The notes under the pieces: model-generated | Seen by the model: only the letters and a program-made list of their open reading frames with translations | Told to the model about the DNA's origin: nothing | Database searches by the model: none | Program-made: the position numbers and the translations under genes | Shown: positions 13,174 to 26,300 of the stretch, piece by piece | How positions within the stretch are numbered: position 1 is the stretch's first letter | How the letters are laid out: every line of letters starts with the position of its first letter | DNA from: Callipepla californica brunnescens | Taxonomy: Eukaryota > Chordata > Aves > Galliformes > Odontophoridae | DNA length: 64,000 nucleotides | Direction: 5' to 3' | NCBI GenBank assembly: GCA_023055505.1 | Contig: JALIRH010000048.1 | Span: 1,512,166 to 1,576,165, forward strand

Positions 13174-13538
13174 TATAATGTTAGCAAGCATGTCAAACCC
13201 ATGGCCCATGGGCTGCATGCAGCCCAGCATGGCTTGCAACGTGGCCCACCCATGACCTGCAATTATAAGGCAATGGCTCTGCCCTGCAGAGCAGCCCCAG
13301 GCATGTTCATTGCTCAGCAACAACCAGACCACGAGCGTGCTATTAACACTGTATTGACTGAAAACAGGGCATGAGGAGGGCAGTGCTTTGCAGTGCTGAC
13401 TCAAGTGATGGCAAATAATATGCATTTTGATATATAATAATAATAATTGCATTTTGATACACTGGCTAAACACAAGGCTCTGAATAGCAAAGACTATACA
13501 GCTGTGCCTTCCATTTGGATAAAAGAATTTGAAAACAG
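13174..13538 (+). mobile_element. hAT element, 5' end and start of transposase remnant (segment 1 of 3)
   Basis: Opens near a GTCAAACCCATGGCCCATGG terminal pattern typical of hAT ends, then non-coding sequence similar to 36796-37040, then at about 13390 a transposase remnant reading M-A-N-N-M-H-F-D and, from 13447, H-F-D-T-L-A-K-H-K-A-L-N-S-K and K-E-F-E-N-R. The N-terminal and central transposase are absent, so this copy was internally deleted. A short (TAA)n expansion with a duplicated GCATTTTGATA lies at 13421-13460. The element stops at 13538, where a CR1 begins, and resumes at 13899. Confidence 0.8.
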
Positions 13539-13898
13539 AATCATAGAACGCTTAGAGTTGGAAGGTCATCTAGTCCAACTCCCCTGTAATGAACAGGGAC
13601 ATCCACAACCAGGTCAGGTGCTCAGAGACCCCTCAGTTGCCTTTCTGGGCTGTAAGGGCACACTGCTGGCTCATGCCCAGCTTGTCATCCACCAGTACCT
13701 CCAAGTCCTTTTCAGCAGGGCTGTTCTCAACCCTTTCATCCCACTGGTAGTAGGAATTGCCTCAACCCAGGTGGAAGATCTTGCACTTGGCTTTGTTGAA
13801 CCCCATGAGGTAATCCTGGGCCCACTGTTCAGCCTGACTAGATCTCTTTGGATGGCATCCCATCCCTTGGGCATGTCAACTGCACCCTATACCTTGGG
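13539..13898 (-). mobile_element. CR1 fragment inserted in hAT, minus
   Basis: Begins AATCATAGAACGCTTAGAGT, the reverse complement of a CR1 3' tail, and continues into reverse-complemented CR1 sequence (CTGGCTCATGCCCAGCTTGT, then a TGGAAGATCTTGCACTTGG block). It is internally shortened. Both borders can be placed to within a base or two because hAT sequence continues on each side, and no target duplication is evident, as expected for CR1. Confidence 0.9.
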
Positions 13899-13929
13899 AT
13901 TTCAAGACTGACCAAAAAAAATATATATA

Positions 13930-13960
<31 letters not shown>

Positions 13961-14185
13961 ATATATCATTTGTGAGACCATTTTCAGTTGAAATAAATAC
14001 ATTACCTGCAAATATTCAAATGGAATGTATAGAGTTGCAATCAGATATTAAACTCAAAAATCTCATCATGTCTCTTTACTGGACTTTCATAATCTCAACC
14101 TTAGAAGAGAAAAATATCCTACAAAAATATCCTATGTCATCACTTTTTAGTAGTACACATATTTTGAATAATTATTGTTAAGGAT
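13899..14185 (+). mobile_element. hAT element, transposase remnant (segment 2 of 3)
   Basis: Resumes with ATTTCAAGACTGACC plus an A run, matching the corresponding place in the copy at 2571-3650, then reads V-R-P-F-S-V-E-I-N-T-L-P-A-N and E-L-Q-S-D-I-K-L-K-N-L and finally S-S-L-F-S-S-T-H-I (13972-14181). The AT microsatellite at 13914-13966 has grown inside its A-rich stretch. The segment is cut by the CR1 pair at 14186. Confidence 0.8.
13914..13966 (+). repeat. (AT)n/(ATAGAT)n microsatellite
   Basis: An A run followed by about 12 AT units, then three ATAGAT-like units and more AT. By comparison with the other hAT copy (around 3090), this place was a plain A/T-rich stretch in the transposon. 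Confidence 0.95.
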
Positions 14186-14265
14186 CATAAAATCACAGAA
14201 TCACCAAGGTTGGAAAAGACCTACAAGATCATCCAGACCAACCACCCACCTATCTCCAATATTAG
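14186..14265 (-). mobile_element. CR1 3' tail, minus, first arm of an inverted CR1 pair
   Basis: Starts AATCACAGAATCACCAAGG and continues through a reverse-complemented CR1 terminus (AAGACCTACAAGATCATCCA). Its first 55 or so bases are the near-exact inverse of 14593-14645. It meets a plus-strand CR1 body at about 14258-14275. Confidence 0.88.
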
Positions 14266-14645
14266 ATGCACACCTTCTCAGCCTGGAGAGGAGGAGGCTG
14301 AGAGGAGACCTTACTGCTCTCTATAGCTACCTGAAGGGAGGTTGTAGTGATCTGGGTGCTGGCCTCTTCACTCTTGCAATTAGTGATAGGACCAGCAGGA
14401 ATGGCTTTAAGTTGCATCATGGGAAAGTCAGACTGGATGCTAGGAGATACTTTTTCTCCAAAAGAGTGGTCAGGTGCTGGAATGGGCTGCCCAGGGAGGT
14501 GGTGGAATCACCAAACCTGGAGGTACTTAAAGAACATTTAGACATTGTGTTGAGGGACACTGTTTAGAGAGAAATATTGATGATATGTGGACGGTTGGAC
14601 TGGATGATCTTGCAGGTCTTTTCCAACCTTGGTGATTCTATGATT
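14266..14645 (+). mobile_element. CR1 3' end, plus, second arm of an inverted CR1 pair
   Basis: Standard CR1 3' region: CTCAGCCTGGAGAGGAGGAG, GAGGAGACCTTACTGCTCTC, TGGGCTGCCCAGGGAGGTGG, GGACTGGATGATCTTGCAGG and terminal GGTGATTCTATGATT. The 130-codon frame at 14175-14567 is CR1-derived. It ends at 14645, where hAT sequence resumes. Confidence 0.93.
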
Positions 14646-14817
14646 GAAAGCTCACTAAGAATTACACTCACTGCCATCGAAGCAGACTGGTCTGTTAGTT
14701 TTGCAAAAAAAAAGTCAAATATCCAACTAGTTTTATGTTTTTGTTCTTCTTTTATTTTTATTTTTTTAACGTCTTAAGAATAAATAGCATTTTGTTACTA
14801 ATATATTGTATATTTTC
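14646..14817 (+). mobile_element. hAT element, end of transposase and 3' region (segment 3 of 3)
   Basis: Resumes E-S-S-L-R-I-T-L-T-A-I-E-A-D, matching E-D-S-L-G-M-T-T-I-A-I of the copy at 2571-3650, then an untranslated part with AGTTTTATGTTTTTGTT and TTTTGTTACTAATATATT that also matches. Compared with that copy, 49 bases at the CR1 junction are missing, and the final terminal repeat is gone where the mariner fragment starts. Confidence 0.78.
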
Positions 14818-14818
14818 T

Positions 14819-15156
14819 GAGGGCTGCTCTGAAAATTTTTATTATGTTGGCCTATAACATCAGAGGCAGATGTCGGCAGTGCAGTGGAGGTTGAGACTTC
14901 CCATCAATATTCTATTAAGTTTTGCTGCTGTATGACAGATGGCAGCAGAGGGGCAGTCTGATCAAATACTGTCTGACATGGAAGTGCATCTGAAACAAAG
15001 ACGTGTCACTGAACTCCACCACATGGAAAAAACTGCACCCACTGACATTCACCAATGTTTGCTGAATGTTTATGGAGACCAAGCAGAGGACGTGAGGCAC
15101 AGTGAGGCAGCGTGTGGTGCAGCAGTGGTGACAGTGGGTCAGCTTTGCTAGTGCAG
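14819..15156 (+). mobile_element. Truncated mariner derivative
   Basis: Begins GGGCTGCTCTGAAAATTTTT, the mariner left end, and reads the transposase N-terminus on the plus strand (M-E-V-H-L-K-Q-R-R-V-T-E-L-H-H-M-E-K, D-I-H-Q-C-L-L-N-V-Y-G-D-Q). It ends just after the internal-deletion junction GACAGTGGGTCAGC, with CR1 starting immediately. The right terminal repeat is lost. Confidence 0.85.
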
Positions 15157-15404
15157 ATGGTTTTAAACTAAGATGGGAGATTTAGGCAAGATGTTAGGAG
15201 GAAGATTTTCACTCAGAGGGTGGTGACACACTGCAACAGGATGCCCAGGGAGGTTGTGAATGCATCATCCCTGAATGCATTAAAGGCAAGGCTGGATGTG
15301 GCTCTGGGCAGCCTGGTCTAGTGGTTGGCAATCCTGTCCACTGCAGGGGGGTTGAAAACAGACGATCCTTGAGGTCCTTTTCAACCCAGGCTATTTTATG
15401 ATCA
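15157..15404 (+). mobile_element. CR1 3' end fragment, plus
   Basis: GGTTTTAAACTAAGATGGGA, AGGATGCCCAGGGAGGTTGT, GGGCAGCCTGGTCTAGTGGT and the end GGCTATTTTATGATCATA are the CR1 3' pattern of the subfamily that has the GGCAATCCTGTCCACTGCAG block. It abuts the mariner fragment without a gap. Confidence 0.92.
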
Positions 15405-18400
15405 TAAATTTGACTCGAATGATGATGAATTAGGCCTTGTGAAGACGCTCCGTTCAGTAGTCAATACCATCTGCAATCATGCCCCTCTTGATTCCTGTGA
15501 ACATCTACCATCTGCAAGCAGAGATTGTCTTTGCTAACAGGCCCTGTCTAGTGTTTATATTAAGCACTGTATTACTGATAATGCAGTACCTGCATTAAAA
15601 TAATACCTACTGGTTCTATTATGCACTACAGAAACATATACTCAATGGATTCATTAGCAAATGAAGGATAGTAAAGCAGAGACATGGCAGCATACAGGCA
15701 AGATTTGTGCTAGATTATGAAAAAACTACATTTGTGCACGTATCTACCTTTTAGCCCAATCGTTTCAAAAGTCACAGCCTGCTGAGATTTCTTTTAGAAA
15801 TCTTGCAGAGAAATGTGAGGAAACTGCACAGTAGCAGTATCCTTAGTGAACCTGAAGACCTTGGAGAAAGAAGTGAGAAACCAGAGCTAAGAAATGTGCA
15901 AATACCAAGTGGATTTAAACTATATATATATGTATGTAGATATATAGAATCATAGAATCACACAGAATTCTATATTAGGCAAATTATATTCCAGTGCTTA
16001 CATAACAAAGAAACACATGCATATCCCTCAAAATACGCAGAGGATGGGTAGTATGGAGACACTGACTTAGATGTCTGTCCTTGTTCTCCAAGCTACAGTG
16101 CAGGGCAATATCAATTTAAATATGGCCATACAAGAAACAAGGTGATCAACTGCTGGAATTTAATCCCAAGGAACTACTGTCAAGTGTTTATAAATCATCC
16201 CAATATCCAGATACAGAGAAAATAATTTCTTCACATTCAAAGATGACAGAAAACTAGTAGGAACTGCAAGTATTGGACAGAACAGAACTGAAAATATCTG
16301 CAGCCAACTGAAAGATTAAGGCCTGAAAACAAGATGGCAAAATTCAACAGGAAAAAATAATTGGAAAGTTCTGGAATTAGGCATTAATAATTCATTTGAC
16401 CAATACAGAAGAAAAGAATCAGATCAAGAACTCACATTTCAGAAACTGAACATGAATTAATAGACTCCTTTGAAGCAAAAGAATGACATTAAGCTGGTAT
16501 TTCAGAACACAAACAGAACTCACGAGGTTAACAAAATAATCTCTGTTCGTACTTCATGATAAAGCTGGAGCTGGAATAATTCACAGCATTTGGTTCTAGT
16601 TGTCACAGAAATGATGTGTTCTGAATGGTAAGCGCAGAGAAAACCAAGGAGTTCTGGAAAGCGTGATCTCAAGGGAAAGAATTACCAAACTGGGAATGTT
16701 TGGCCTAAAGAAAACCTAGACAATGACATAAAAGGCTACTGCGAAGAGGAAGGAATCTGGCTTCTCTGGTAAAAACCATTTCTTTATGTCTGATCTTCCT
16801 TTTCCTTGCTGTGATTTTCTTGCTCTGTGTGCCGTGGACATAATGAACAGCAAAAGACTAAAATTAATTGCCTATGGAGTTCTGAAGTCCAATACCTGTG
16901 GATAATAATATTGTTCAAGAAGATTTTACATGGAGAAATGTCTGGTTTTTTTTCTGTGACTGTTACCTACTCGAAGCATTGAAGCTAGCTCACATAGTTT
17001 TACATGGCACTGTTCAGTGATGTGCAGTCAGACCCTGAAAGATGGCAAAAATCTCTTCTGAGGAGCTTACCATTTAATTATAGACCAAACAGGAGAAAAG
17101 GAGAAGGAAGAGGTCAACTCTTCCACAGGTGGGAAGAGAAGCACACAAATGTGATCTATTCAAATCACAACAGCAGGAGTTAAATCTCAAAGCACAGACA
17201 AAAATGTGCTGGGAACAGCAACAGAGACTCAGTAGGTAACCATTACACAGTGCCTTGCTGCAGCCTGGAATTGGTGTTCTCAATAGACCTTGTATTAAAA
17301 ATGGATCAGAACACTGACCCAGACTGCAGTATCCCACTATATGAAGTTGTTACACACACTCAAAACACAATGCAAGCAATTGTAGAGGTGCATTTCTGAA
17401 TCTGAGTTCATTCTCTTGACCACAAAATCATCTGTGCAAATCTCAGGAAAAACTTACACAATAATGAACATTTGAAGAAGCTCACACAAGATGTACAGGA
17501 AACCACTTCAAAAAACAGTGATATTCACAGATGCTTTCAGCACCTGGTACTTGAGAAAATAAATAATCCAACTGTTTAGCTCACCTCGTTATTACTTAAA
17601 ACTGTTAAATGATGGGGAAAAAAATTACTTATGAATCTCCAAGGACTTTGAAAAGATAAGGCAACTATCTCAAAATTCTCACAGCTATTACTAATAACGC
17701 TCTCTGAAATTAACTACCTGATCAGATTCTTAATACATGGAACCCTTCCCACCCAGGGACATCCTCCTCCTCTTCTGTGGATTATATTACACTTCAGTAA
17801 ACACTGTATGTATTAAACAAATCTCAGATTCTTTCATTACCCTGACAGTCGTGTGATATTAATTTAAAATTCTCATTTAGCCTCCAATTTTGTCAAACTG
17901 GTGAATGTAAACTAGCAATCTGAAAAGAGATAAATCAAGTCAAATCAAGTAATATCGTAGAATTAGTTCAACACATTCAGTCCTATATTTAAAACCCTCA
18001 AATAAAATCTGTAAGCGTGTATGCAAAGAGGAAGAAATTATTATTTGCGGTTCTGTGGAAGTACTAAAATAAAACTCGGAGACCATCGTTCTAAGCTTCA
18101 CACTGAATTAAAATTTAACCTCTGCTCCACTAAGCTAATTACTTGTGTGTACTACAGAAGGTTTTGTTGCATTTTCAAGTATTATTCATGGTCAGAAGTC
18201 TCTAGCCACTATCTCAACCCCATATTCCAGAGATAAATTTGACAAGGTCAAAAAATTGTTTCAGTTTAGAAGTTACCACACATAAGTAGTATGAAGATAT
18301 TTCAGCATTCACATTTTATATTCTTTGTCCTTTAAATAGATCACATAGACTCAGCAAAGGCTTCTCTACTTGAAATCACATCAACCTGCTATTTGTATAT

Positions 18401-19619
18401 ATTTTGGCCATTCCATGTGACAATGGATTGTTCTGATGAGGGACACAAATAATACTAACTTCCAGCATGCCAACAGGAGAGCAAATAAAGGTTAGCCTTG
18501 TGTCTGTTTTTATATTTTTATCTAGTGAAGACCAGCCTTTCAACTAAGATAATTTTATTTTTAGTTTCGACCTTGACAGCTTCCTGAAATATAAAATCAT
18601 ACAAGTTGGGTCTTCCATTTCCTTGCAGGACAACTTACTTGGAATGAGGGCCTTCACAACTAAGAGATCCCTAGGAAATGAAAGACAAACACTGATGCAA
18701 AACTAATGGGTAAAAGTTTGAAAAGCTAACTAGACCCATGAAGATCTTTCCTCACACAAAAACCACAAAAGAGCACACTGTAGAGGAGCACAATCTACGT
18801 TTCCTCTAGAAAATATGGTGATGAACTGCAGCAATACATCACTAACAAGATGATAAAAAAAGCGATTCCCGAATCTAGAATGCATTCTGTTTCTTTCCTT
18901 CTTAGCGAGTGTGGAGAACCAGCTACTTAGCAAGAACATAGAACCTATTTTAAAATTTCCAATGAAGAGAAACTAGGACATATATCCATCAAAACTATCC
19001 CAGATTGCAGCAGAAATGGTAACTTACATCTTGAAACAGTGACTGAGAATCTAGTGGGAAGGAAGGGTCAACTCAGGGGAGCTCAGGTGCATGCAGTGTA
19101 CCTGAGTGACCAGAAGGGGTTGGAGCCAGGATCCACTCTTCCCCAGATCTCATTTATTGGCTGGCATTGGAGACAAGGGAATCTTGCTGGAAAGCCCTGA
19201 CTACCTGAGGTCTTTCAAAGGTAAGCAGATTTTTTCCTTTGTTTCTGTGTTCACAGCTGCAGCATTTGGGGTTATCTTTACTTGCTTCAGCCCAGGACTT
19301 TGCCACCCCACTACTACTGCTGTTTTCCATTGCAGTATAGCATTACACAGATATAACTGAATGAAGGCGAAGGTGTAGGGTAGATAATGGGCTCAGATAT
19401 CCTTGGGGCTATTGGTATAGGATTGATTATTCGTGATTAATTCACGTGACCAGAGAAAATTCCAGTCAGCAAATACTGAGTTTTAAGTGAATGTCAGGAA
19501 GTATGGTTCTGTCAAAAAAAAAAAAAAACAGAGCTATTTTAAAAGTCTCTCTCACCTTTGCCCTTATTACCCTCAATATAAGTGAATTAAAGTAATGTAG
19601 CAAAAATCCTGTTTCTCTT

Positions 19620-19648
19620 AAAAAACAAAAAACAAAAAACAAAAAAAC
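19620..19648 (+). repeat. (AAAAAC)n simple repeat
   Basis: Four units of an A-rich C-punctuated hexamer or heptamer. Pure A runs of 15-17 lie nearby at about 19515 and 19743. Confidence 0.9.
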
Positions 19649-20349
19649 TATTTTGGTATCAATAGGGACTTAATAACAGACAAAGCCTCAGATTATGAAT
19701 TCCTGCTTTTAACCATCAAGGTTTATTAGGGAGAGTTCACTTAAAAAAAAAAAAAAAATACACCTGCAATACTATCATGCAATGTTATTTCTGAATATAG
19801 CAAAGGGCACAAGAAGCCATAGTAAAAAGGACTGTAATTTAAAACTCGTTTTCATACATAGATTTAGCACTAAGAATTTCAGTGTTTTTTTGTAAGGCAA
19901 CAGGACTTAGAGTTCTCAAGTGTATACACTGCATCTGAAAATAGAACAGAAACTCTTTCAAAAAGTGCTTCCCTTCCAATTAAATTCCCAGAAGCTGCCT
20001 AAACACTGGAAGACCACAGCTACTACTGTAGTGGGAGCTAAGCATATCACAGCAGTATTGCAATACTTTTAGAGGAAAAAAACACAGATATACAATTTAT
20101 TAGCATATATCAGTCCTAAGGAATTAACTCAATAATCAAATCTTGCATAACTTGTCAGCTCACTGCAGAAATGGCCATCCTATAAAGCAGCAATCAGGTT
20201 CTGCCCTAAATCTTCACTCAGTAGTGCTCAGTACTAAATACAGAGAGATGCCAAGCAAGCTTCATAAACACCAGTTACTAACAGACTGACCCACTCTGTG
20301 AATCTCATATGGGATACTGTAAGTTCTTCCATCAGGAAAAGAAAAGAAA

Positions 20350-20372
20350 ACAAAAAAACAAACAAACAAACA
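20350..20372 (+). repeat. (CAAA)n simple repeat
   Basis: Consecutive CAAA/CAAAA units after an AG/A-rich lead. Confidence 0.85.
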
Positions 20373-23300
20373 TGAGAATGAATATGATTTACGCAGCAAC
20401 TTCACCAGTTAAATCAGTTCCAGATAGTCACCTTTCAGAGATTCACGGTGACAAAGCACAGATATCACACAGATGCACTAAATGTGAGCAGAAACACAAG
20501 TCTCGCAAAGAGAGAAAGAAGAATGCAACAAGAACAAGAATTTTTCTAAGGAAGTTGATGCAATACGAGAGCATTCTGCATTCTTGAGGACAATATGCAG
20601 GAGTGAGACAACTCCTAATGCAGTTATGTTTCTGATGGCAGATGGCTCTCTTGGCTGAGCAGTACTGATGGTTCTTAATCAGGCCTAGAAGTACAGCAAA
20701 CCTTCACGCTGCTGAAAGAGAAGCATTACTCCATTATGAGCAAGTTCATAAGCAAGTGTTAATCCCCATGCAATGTAGCATTTATCATTTCTCATACAAG
20801 TGCTCATTCCAGGAGGATTATCACTTCCCCATCCTGCCCTCTGGCTGACTATGCAGGGCAGAGAAATTCTTTATTCCATATGGAAGAGGAGAGGGAGGTT
20901 GGAAGAAGCTGCGATCTCTGGCTTCCAGTGCTGCTGTAGCTACTCCAATTTGAAAGTGCGAAGGAGCACAGGCCAATCCTCCAGCAGTTGATATTCAATG
21001 AGAGTACAGATGTGGCTTCCCAGAAGCTGTCTAGCAATTAGTGACACGTGCCAGACTAGAAAGACGGAGAAGAGGGAGCTCAAGTATGCCTTGCTTATGG
21101 ACTTACACCTATACAGATCCCATCAGCCTGCCTGAAGGACTGACTAGATGCACCTTGGATTTATTAACTCACACAGAATTTCATGTAAGCTTGCTTGAAT
21201 TGGTTCTACTTGAAATATCTTAGATATGGTTTCACAGTTTAGTTTTATAGCTAAGATATCTGAGTACATAAATCCATTTGTGTGAGTTCATGAAACTCCC
21301 ACTGCTTTTCCTAATAAGATACTCACTCTTCTAAGCAAACTGGACTTTGAGGTGTAAAGAGCTTAGAAAAGAACAAATGTTAAGTGGATTTTATTAGTTA
21401 CAGGGAAATTCTGCTTTCCTTAGAGACATACCATCCTTACCTCTACTACCTTATGTCTCCTTGCAGAACAGTTACAAACTATATACAACTCACTTGGGTA
21501 CTCTTATTTGAGAGATGCATGTGAAGACAATCCCTAGACTAATAAGTGTGTCAAACCTATCACAAGACAAAACAGAATAATAAAAACATTATTTGTAATG
21601 CTCTGGACTTATACATAAAATCAGTAGCACCACATATACAAGTGTAGCTAATAATGCTGATAATTTGTACCTACCATCCTAAATAGATCCTTAGAAATAA
21701 ATGTTGCAACAAAAACTAGATTACATGAATGACATCTAGTGGACATATCTTTTCATAACAATCAACATTTTCCAACCAAAACTGCTAAAAACTTTACATA
21801 AGAAAGGATCAATGCTTGAGGTCATTGTACTATTACTTATTCATTTTTCTGTCTTCACAAAGTTAGTATCATCTTTTAGACATGCTTTAATCTCTCCTGT
21901 GTCTTAAGACTCGGTATTATTCCATAGATCACCAGCTCCACAAATTCTTAAGGAAATGCAGTCTTCAAAAGTTACTAGAATCGTAGGTATTTTGGCAAAG
22001 TCCTTACTCATTTCAGTCACCTAAAGTAACTCTTCTGTGCATCATTCACCAATACTGGTCAGAAAAAGCTGATTTGTTGTGCTTGTACGTAACCTTGTAT
22101 GCCAGACCACGGTATTTCTAGCTACAACGGCAACACAAAAAGCCATTCATATAGTCAGGATGGTTATGTCAGGAATCACTGGGTGACACTGTTACATATG
22201 AGTTAAAGTTCTCTTTCTTTCAGATTGTTTAAACATATTTCCTCTTTGAGTGGCTGCACTGTGTTTCACGATGATTGTGAAAAGTACTTTCAGGACAGCA
22301 GAAGTGAAGTTCATTCTTCTATTCTGAATCTAACAAGCAGATTTAATATCTTCTCTATGAACCCACAGATCTTATTCATAACTCTGCAGACCAGCAACAA
22401 CATGAAGATTATCTACAGACTGGGGCTCTATTAGGCTTCTCTTCCTAAGGATTACAACTTGACATGGGTATTCTTATCTGTAATAATGTTCAGTAGCCCT
22501 GTAATATGTTTGGAGGCTAACCATGCTGCTGTAATACAGACTAGATTCCTCACCCTATCGATGGAAGAACATGGAGGAAACAATGAACAGTACAGGTAAG
22601 AGAAAAAACACCTGTGGTATTACCCCAAGGAGATAAAAAGAGACAGTATTAACTACCAGCTATCATTTCATAACTATAACAATGATTACATAAATCTATT
22701 CAGCAAAGTTAATTTATAAGTTACTCATTAAAAAAAAATAAATACCTCGCAGGCATTGATCTAAGCAGAAAGGCACAGAATTATTTCCTTCAAGAAAATA
22801 CATATGTTTCACATTTAAAATTAAAAATACATTTAGTTTCCATATGAAAATTACCTGTGTAAAGGTAAGAAGCTGTGCTACACAGATACAACATCAGTGT
22901 TTTTGAAGTGCTATTTCTCGACAGGATGGGACATGTATGAACAAAATTATAAGTACACCTCACATCATACACTGAGCACGTCTGAATCTGCCCAAGGCAA
23001 ACCCACTGTTTTCCTTTCCAGACAGCAGCTCTGCCCAGGAGAGAGGCTTGACAGCTTGTTGAAAGATGATCACCAGAAAGATAACTAAATAATGTTATCA
23101 GCGTTGAATAACTGAAATTCATTCTTCTTAAATGGGAACTTTCCTACATGGCATCTCACATATGATTACTATACCTTTTCATTGACTAAAATGGCAAGGA
23201 AATAGAAACTTTACTCCAGTGCTTTCTAACAAGCAAAGGCCCCTTATCATCGCAATGAAACTAAAACATTTACGCATTCACCTTTGTTTTCTTATTTTAT

Positions 23301-26300
23301 GAAATCTAGGATGACAAAGAATTCTCTACATTTCCCTCCTCATAACATAGAAATAGAAGGGAAGAAGCCATTCCAACAATATATGTACATGTATAAGTCA
23401 AGACATATACCCTGAGGATAGCCAAACTGTTCTTCAGAAACTGAAACCATACAGTGGAAAAAGCACACTTTTCTGATCGAGAGCACAAAGTTTCTATTCA
23501 GTCAGTCTGTGAATATATTTAATTTTCATGACAAATGGGCAATACTTTTAGCAGTGACATTTCATTACTCATCACAACGATATACGACAATGAGCCCCCA
23601 GGGCAAGTTAAAAAAATCCAGACAAATATTATGTAGATGAGATTTAGACACTAAGAAGGGTCATCTTGCATTTCCTGAATCTAGAACTCCCCCCAGAAAT
23701 CTGTATTTCATTTTTTTTTCCTCTGGAAAAGTTCCACTTTATCAAGCCCTTGCAAGCCAGAAAGATTTCCTTCTATTAAGTACTAAACTGATTTTAAGAG
23801 GAGAGTTTCACACATAAAAATTTAAAAATAATTCGGGTTCTATTCTTAGTTGAATTCAATTCCAAGGCATGTTAACTGCAGAAGCATCCAAATACAAACA
23901 AATCAAGGCAGAAAGGGAAACAGCTACTAATCTAGAATCTTTTATGGAATAAGCAGTGTGGCATTTCTTAATAATTGAAATTATTTTGCTATAACTAGCC
24001 ACTACATAAAGTGAGTGATCATGAAAACTTCTGAGTTTCGCCACAGCAAAGTTAAATTGGTGTATGTATGCAGAAACAAAGAGTAACTCTACCAGATAAG
24101 TTGGGCATAAAAATCTACTGCGTTTTCTTTTTATTTTGCTGAGACACGAGGGGTTTCTATTGTAAGATTCTTGGACACCATGAAATTCCAATGAATGAAT
24201 GTGAGATGCAGGATGATAAAAATGATGCCAAGATACTGATACAATATGACTATACTCCTCTTCCCACTACTTCATGCCTTTTAATTCATTGTAAGCTTAT
24301 ATTTTGGTTTTCAATGTACATTTAAACTGAAGGGCCTTTGACAAAGAAACAGTTTCCTCATATAGAGGAAAACTTATGGCTAGCACAACAAAGGGCTTAT
24401 CCTTACAGAGAATCTCAGTGATGTTCTAATATAAAAACCATTAATGCTGGGTGTGATTAGTTATGACAATGCGCAGGCACAGAAAAGATAACTGATGAAA
24501 ACATTCATTCCCTGCCTTGTGATTCCACTTTCCATGAAGAAGGATGTGCCTTCTGTACATACTGAAAATGTAAAGGATATCTGAGAAAGTCTTGTGAGTA
24601 CTAAGAACAAACTTGGGAGAGAATTTTAGGGTAGGTGGAGAAGAGAAACTTGTAGAAGCTAGGTCTCTTGGCTTTCAAAGCAACTTTTATTGTTATGGCC
24701 CAAGAGCAAACAATCCTGTGCTGTTACCTAAAAGTCTGCATGTGAAAGTGCTGTCCAGTTGCCCAGGTGGCTGATGGAAGGGTGATAAGCTGCCTGTAAA
24801 TATGCCAGTTAGTAAAGATTCTCTGAGGAGAATGTATCTGTTCCCAGTGTTTCAACTATAATATGAACAAGTGAGCGTATAGATCTCAGGCATGTTACAG
24901 GTAAGACAATTCATTGGTGAAACCATGAGAATGAGGAAAGACCTTATCACCCCAAATGAAAGACAGTAACACAACTTTACTTCTCAGCACATTTATGTAA
25001 ACCGGATGCTTTTAAGCTCCTGATTTCCTCTGGATAATCATGGTGCAGCTGTAGCTAAACAACCTGTCTCATTATAGAAACTTGTTTAAAAAATGTTCTA
25101 ATTACATTTAAGATACAGACCAGAACTCAAGGTTTGTGTTTTAACGTTTGAAGCTAAGCAAACTGAGATCCAGTTACATTCAAGATATTGTTCCTCTTAG
25201 CGAGATCAAAGTGGTGGTCTATTCAAGCAAGATATGCCCAAAGCAGATGGCTTCTTATGAAGGGTTCAGAACTATAAAATACAGTTTCTTTTGTAAATTA
25301 GAATCCATATTTCTTCAACTTTATGCCACATTGCAAAGTTTGCTTTCAGTGCAAACCCTGGCAAACTGATAAGCAAGCTTCCATTCAGACAGATTTACAT
25401 ATACCACGAAAGGCATTGTGCAACGAAAAGAAGTTCAAAAATTCTTTCTTTTGAGTTCTGGTGACGAGCAAGCAGAACTAAAAACTTCAATATTTCATAT
25501 GGTTAAAGGAGGACACTGACAGAAAAAGATAAAAAGAGTATAAAAAGTACTTTCAAAGCAAACTCTTCATCTCTCTGGTTAAGGGCTTATTACTTGGACT
25601 AGATTTTCAAAGGAGCTACACATCCTGGTAATTTTGGGAAAGAAAACACCAAGCAGAAAACCTAGTTTTAAATACCAGAAAGTAAGAAAGTTCAGATGAG
25701 AGTTAACACATTTCAGGACAAATTATGCTGCTAGTTACAGTCGAGAAGTAATGAGGAAATCTGTGAAATTAAAAATCTGAATACACACACACACAGCTAA
25801 ATTTGGCCCTGTAAACAGGAAAGAAAGTGAAGCCATTTGCAAAGACACTCTTGTCAAAAGTATGAAATTGAAACTCAATGAAAAAAATTACAATAGCATT
25901 CAGCATACACTGTTCACTGTTTTAAACATATTACTAGAACACTTACCACAACAATTAAGAGAAAAAATTAAGTACGAAGTATGTAATTTTAAGATGTTTT
26001 CCACATGTATATTTATTAGGTTTTGGTCGGTACTCTAGTGTGATTCTGATCAGATTTCTGTCACAAAAAGATGTCACAGATACCTAGATTTTGCCTTTTT
26101 AATGTCTACAAAAGCATCTTCCATGATAATCCATGCTTCCAAAATTCATAATAGTCTGACATTTTTTCATCAGGATTTCACACTCTGCATCATTTCAAAC
26201 TTATAATTAGCTACCAGTGTGCAAGTACAAACTACAGCAAATGATAGTAAAATAAGGCTGAAGCATAGGAAGAAAGGAACAACATTTTGCTACCACACAC

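Noticed and set aside
15940..15972. A GAATCATAGAATCACA stretch resembling CR1 tail octamers
   Set aside because: No CR1 body follows on either side; could be a bare tail or chance next to a TA-rich run.
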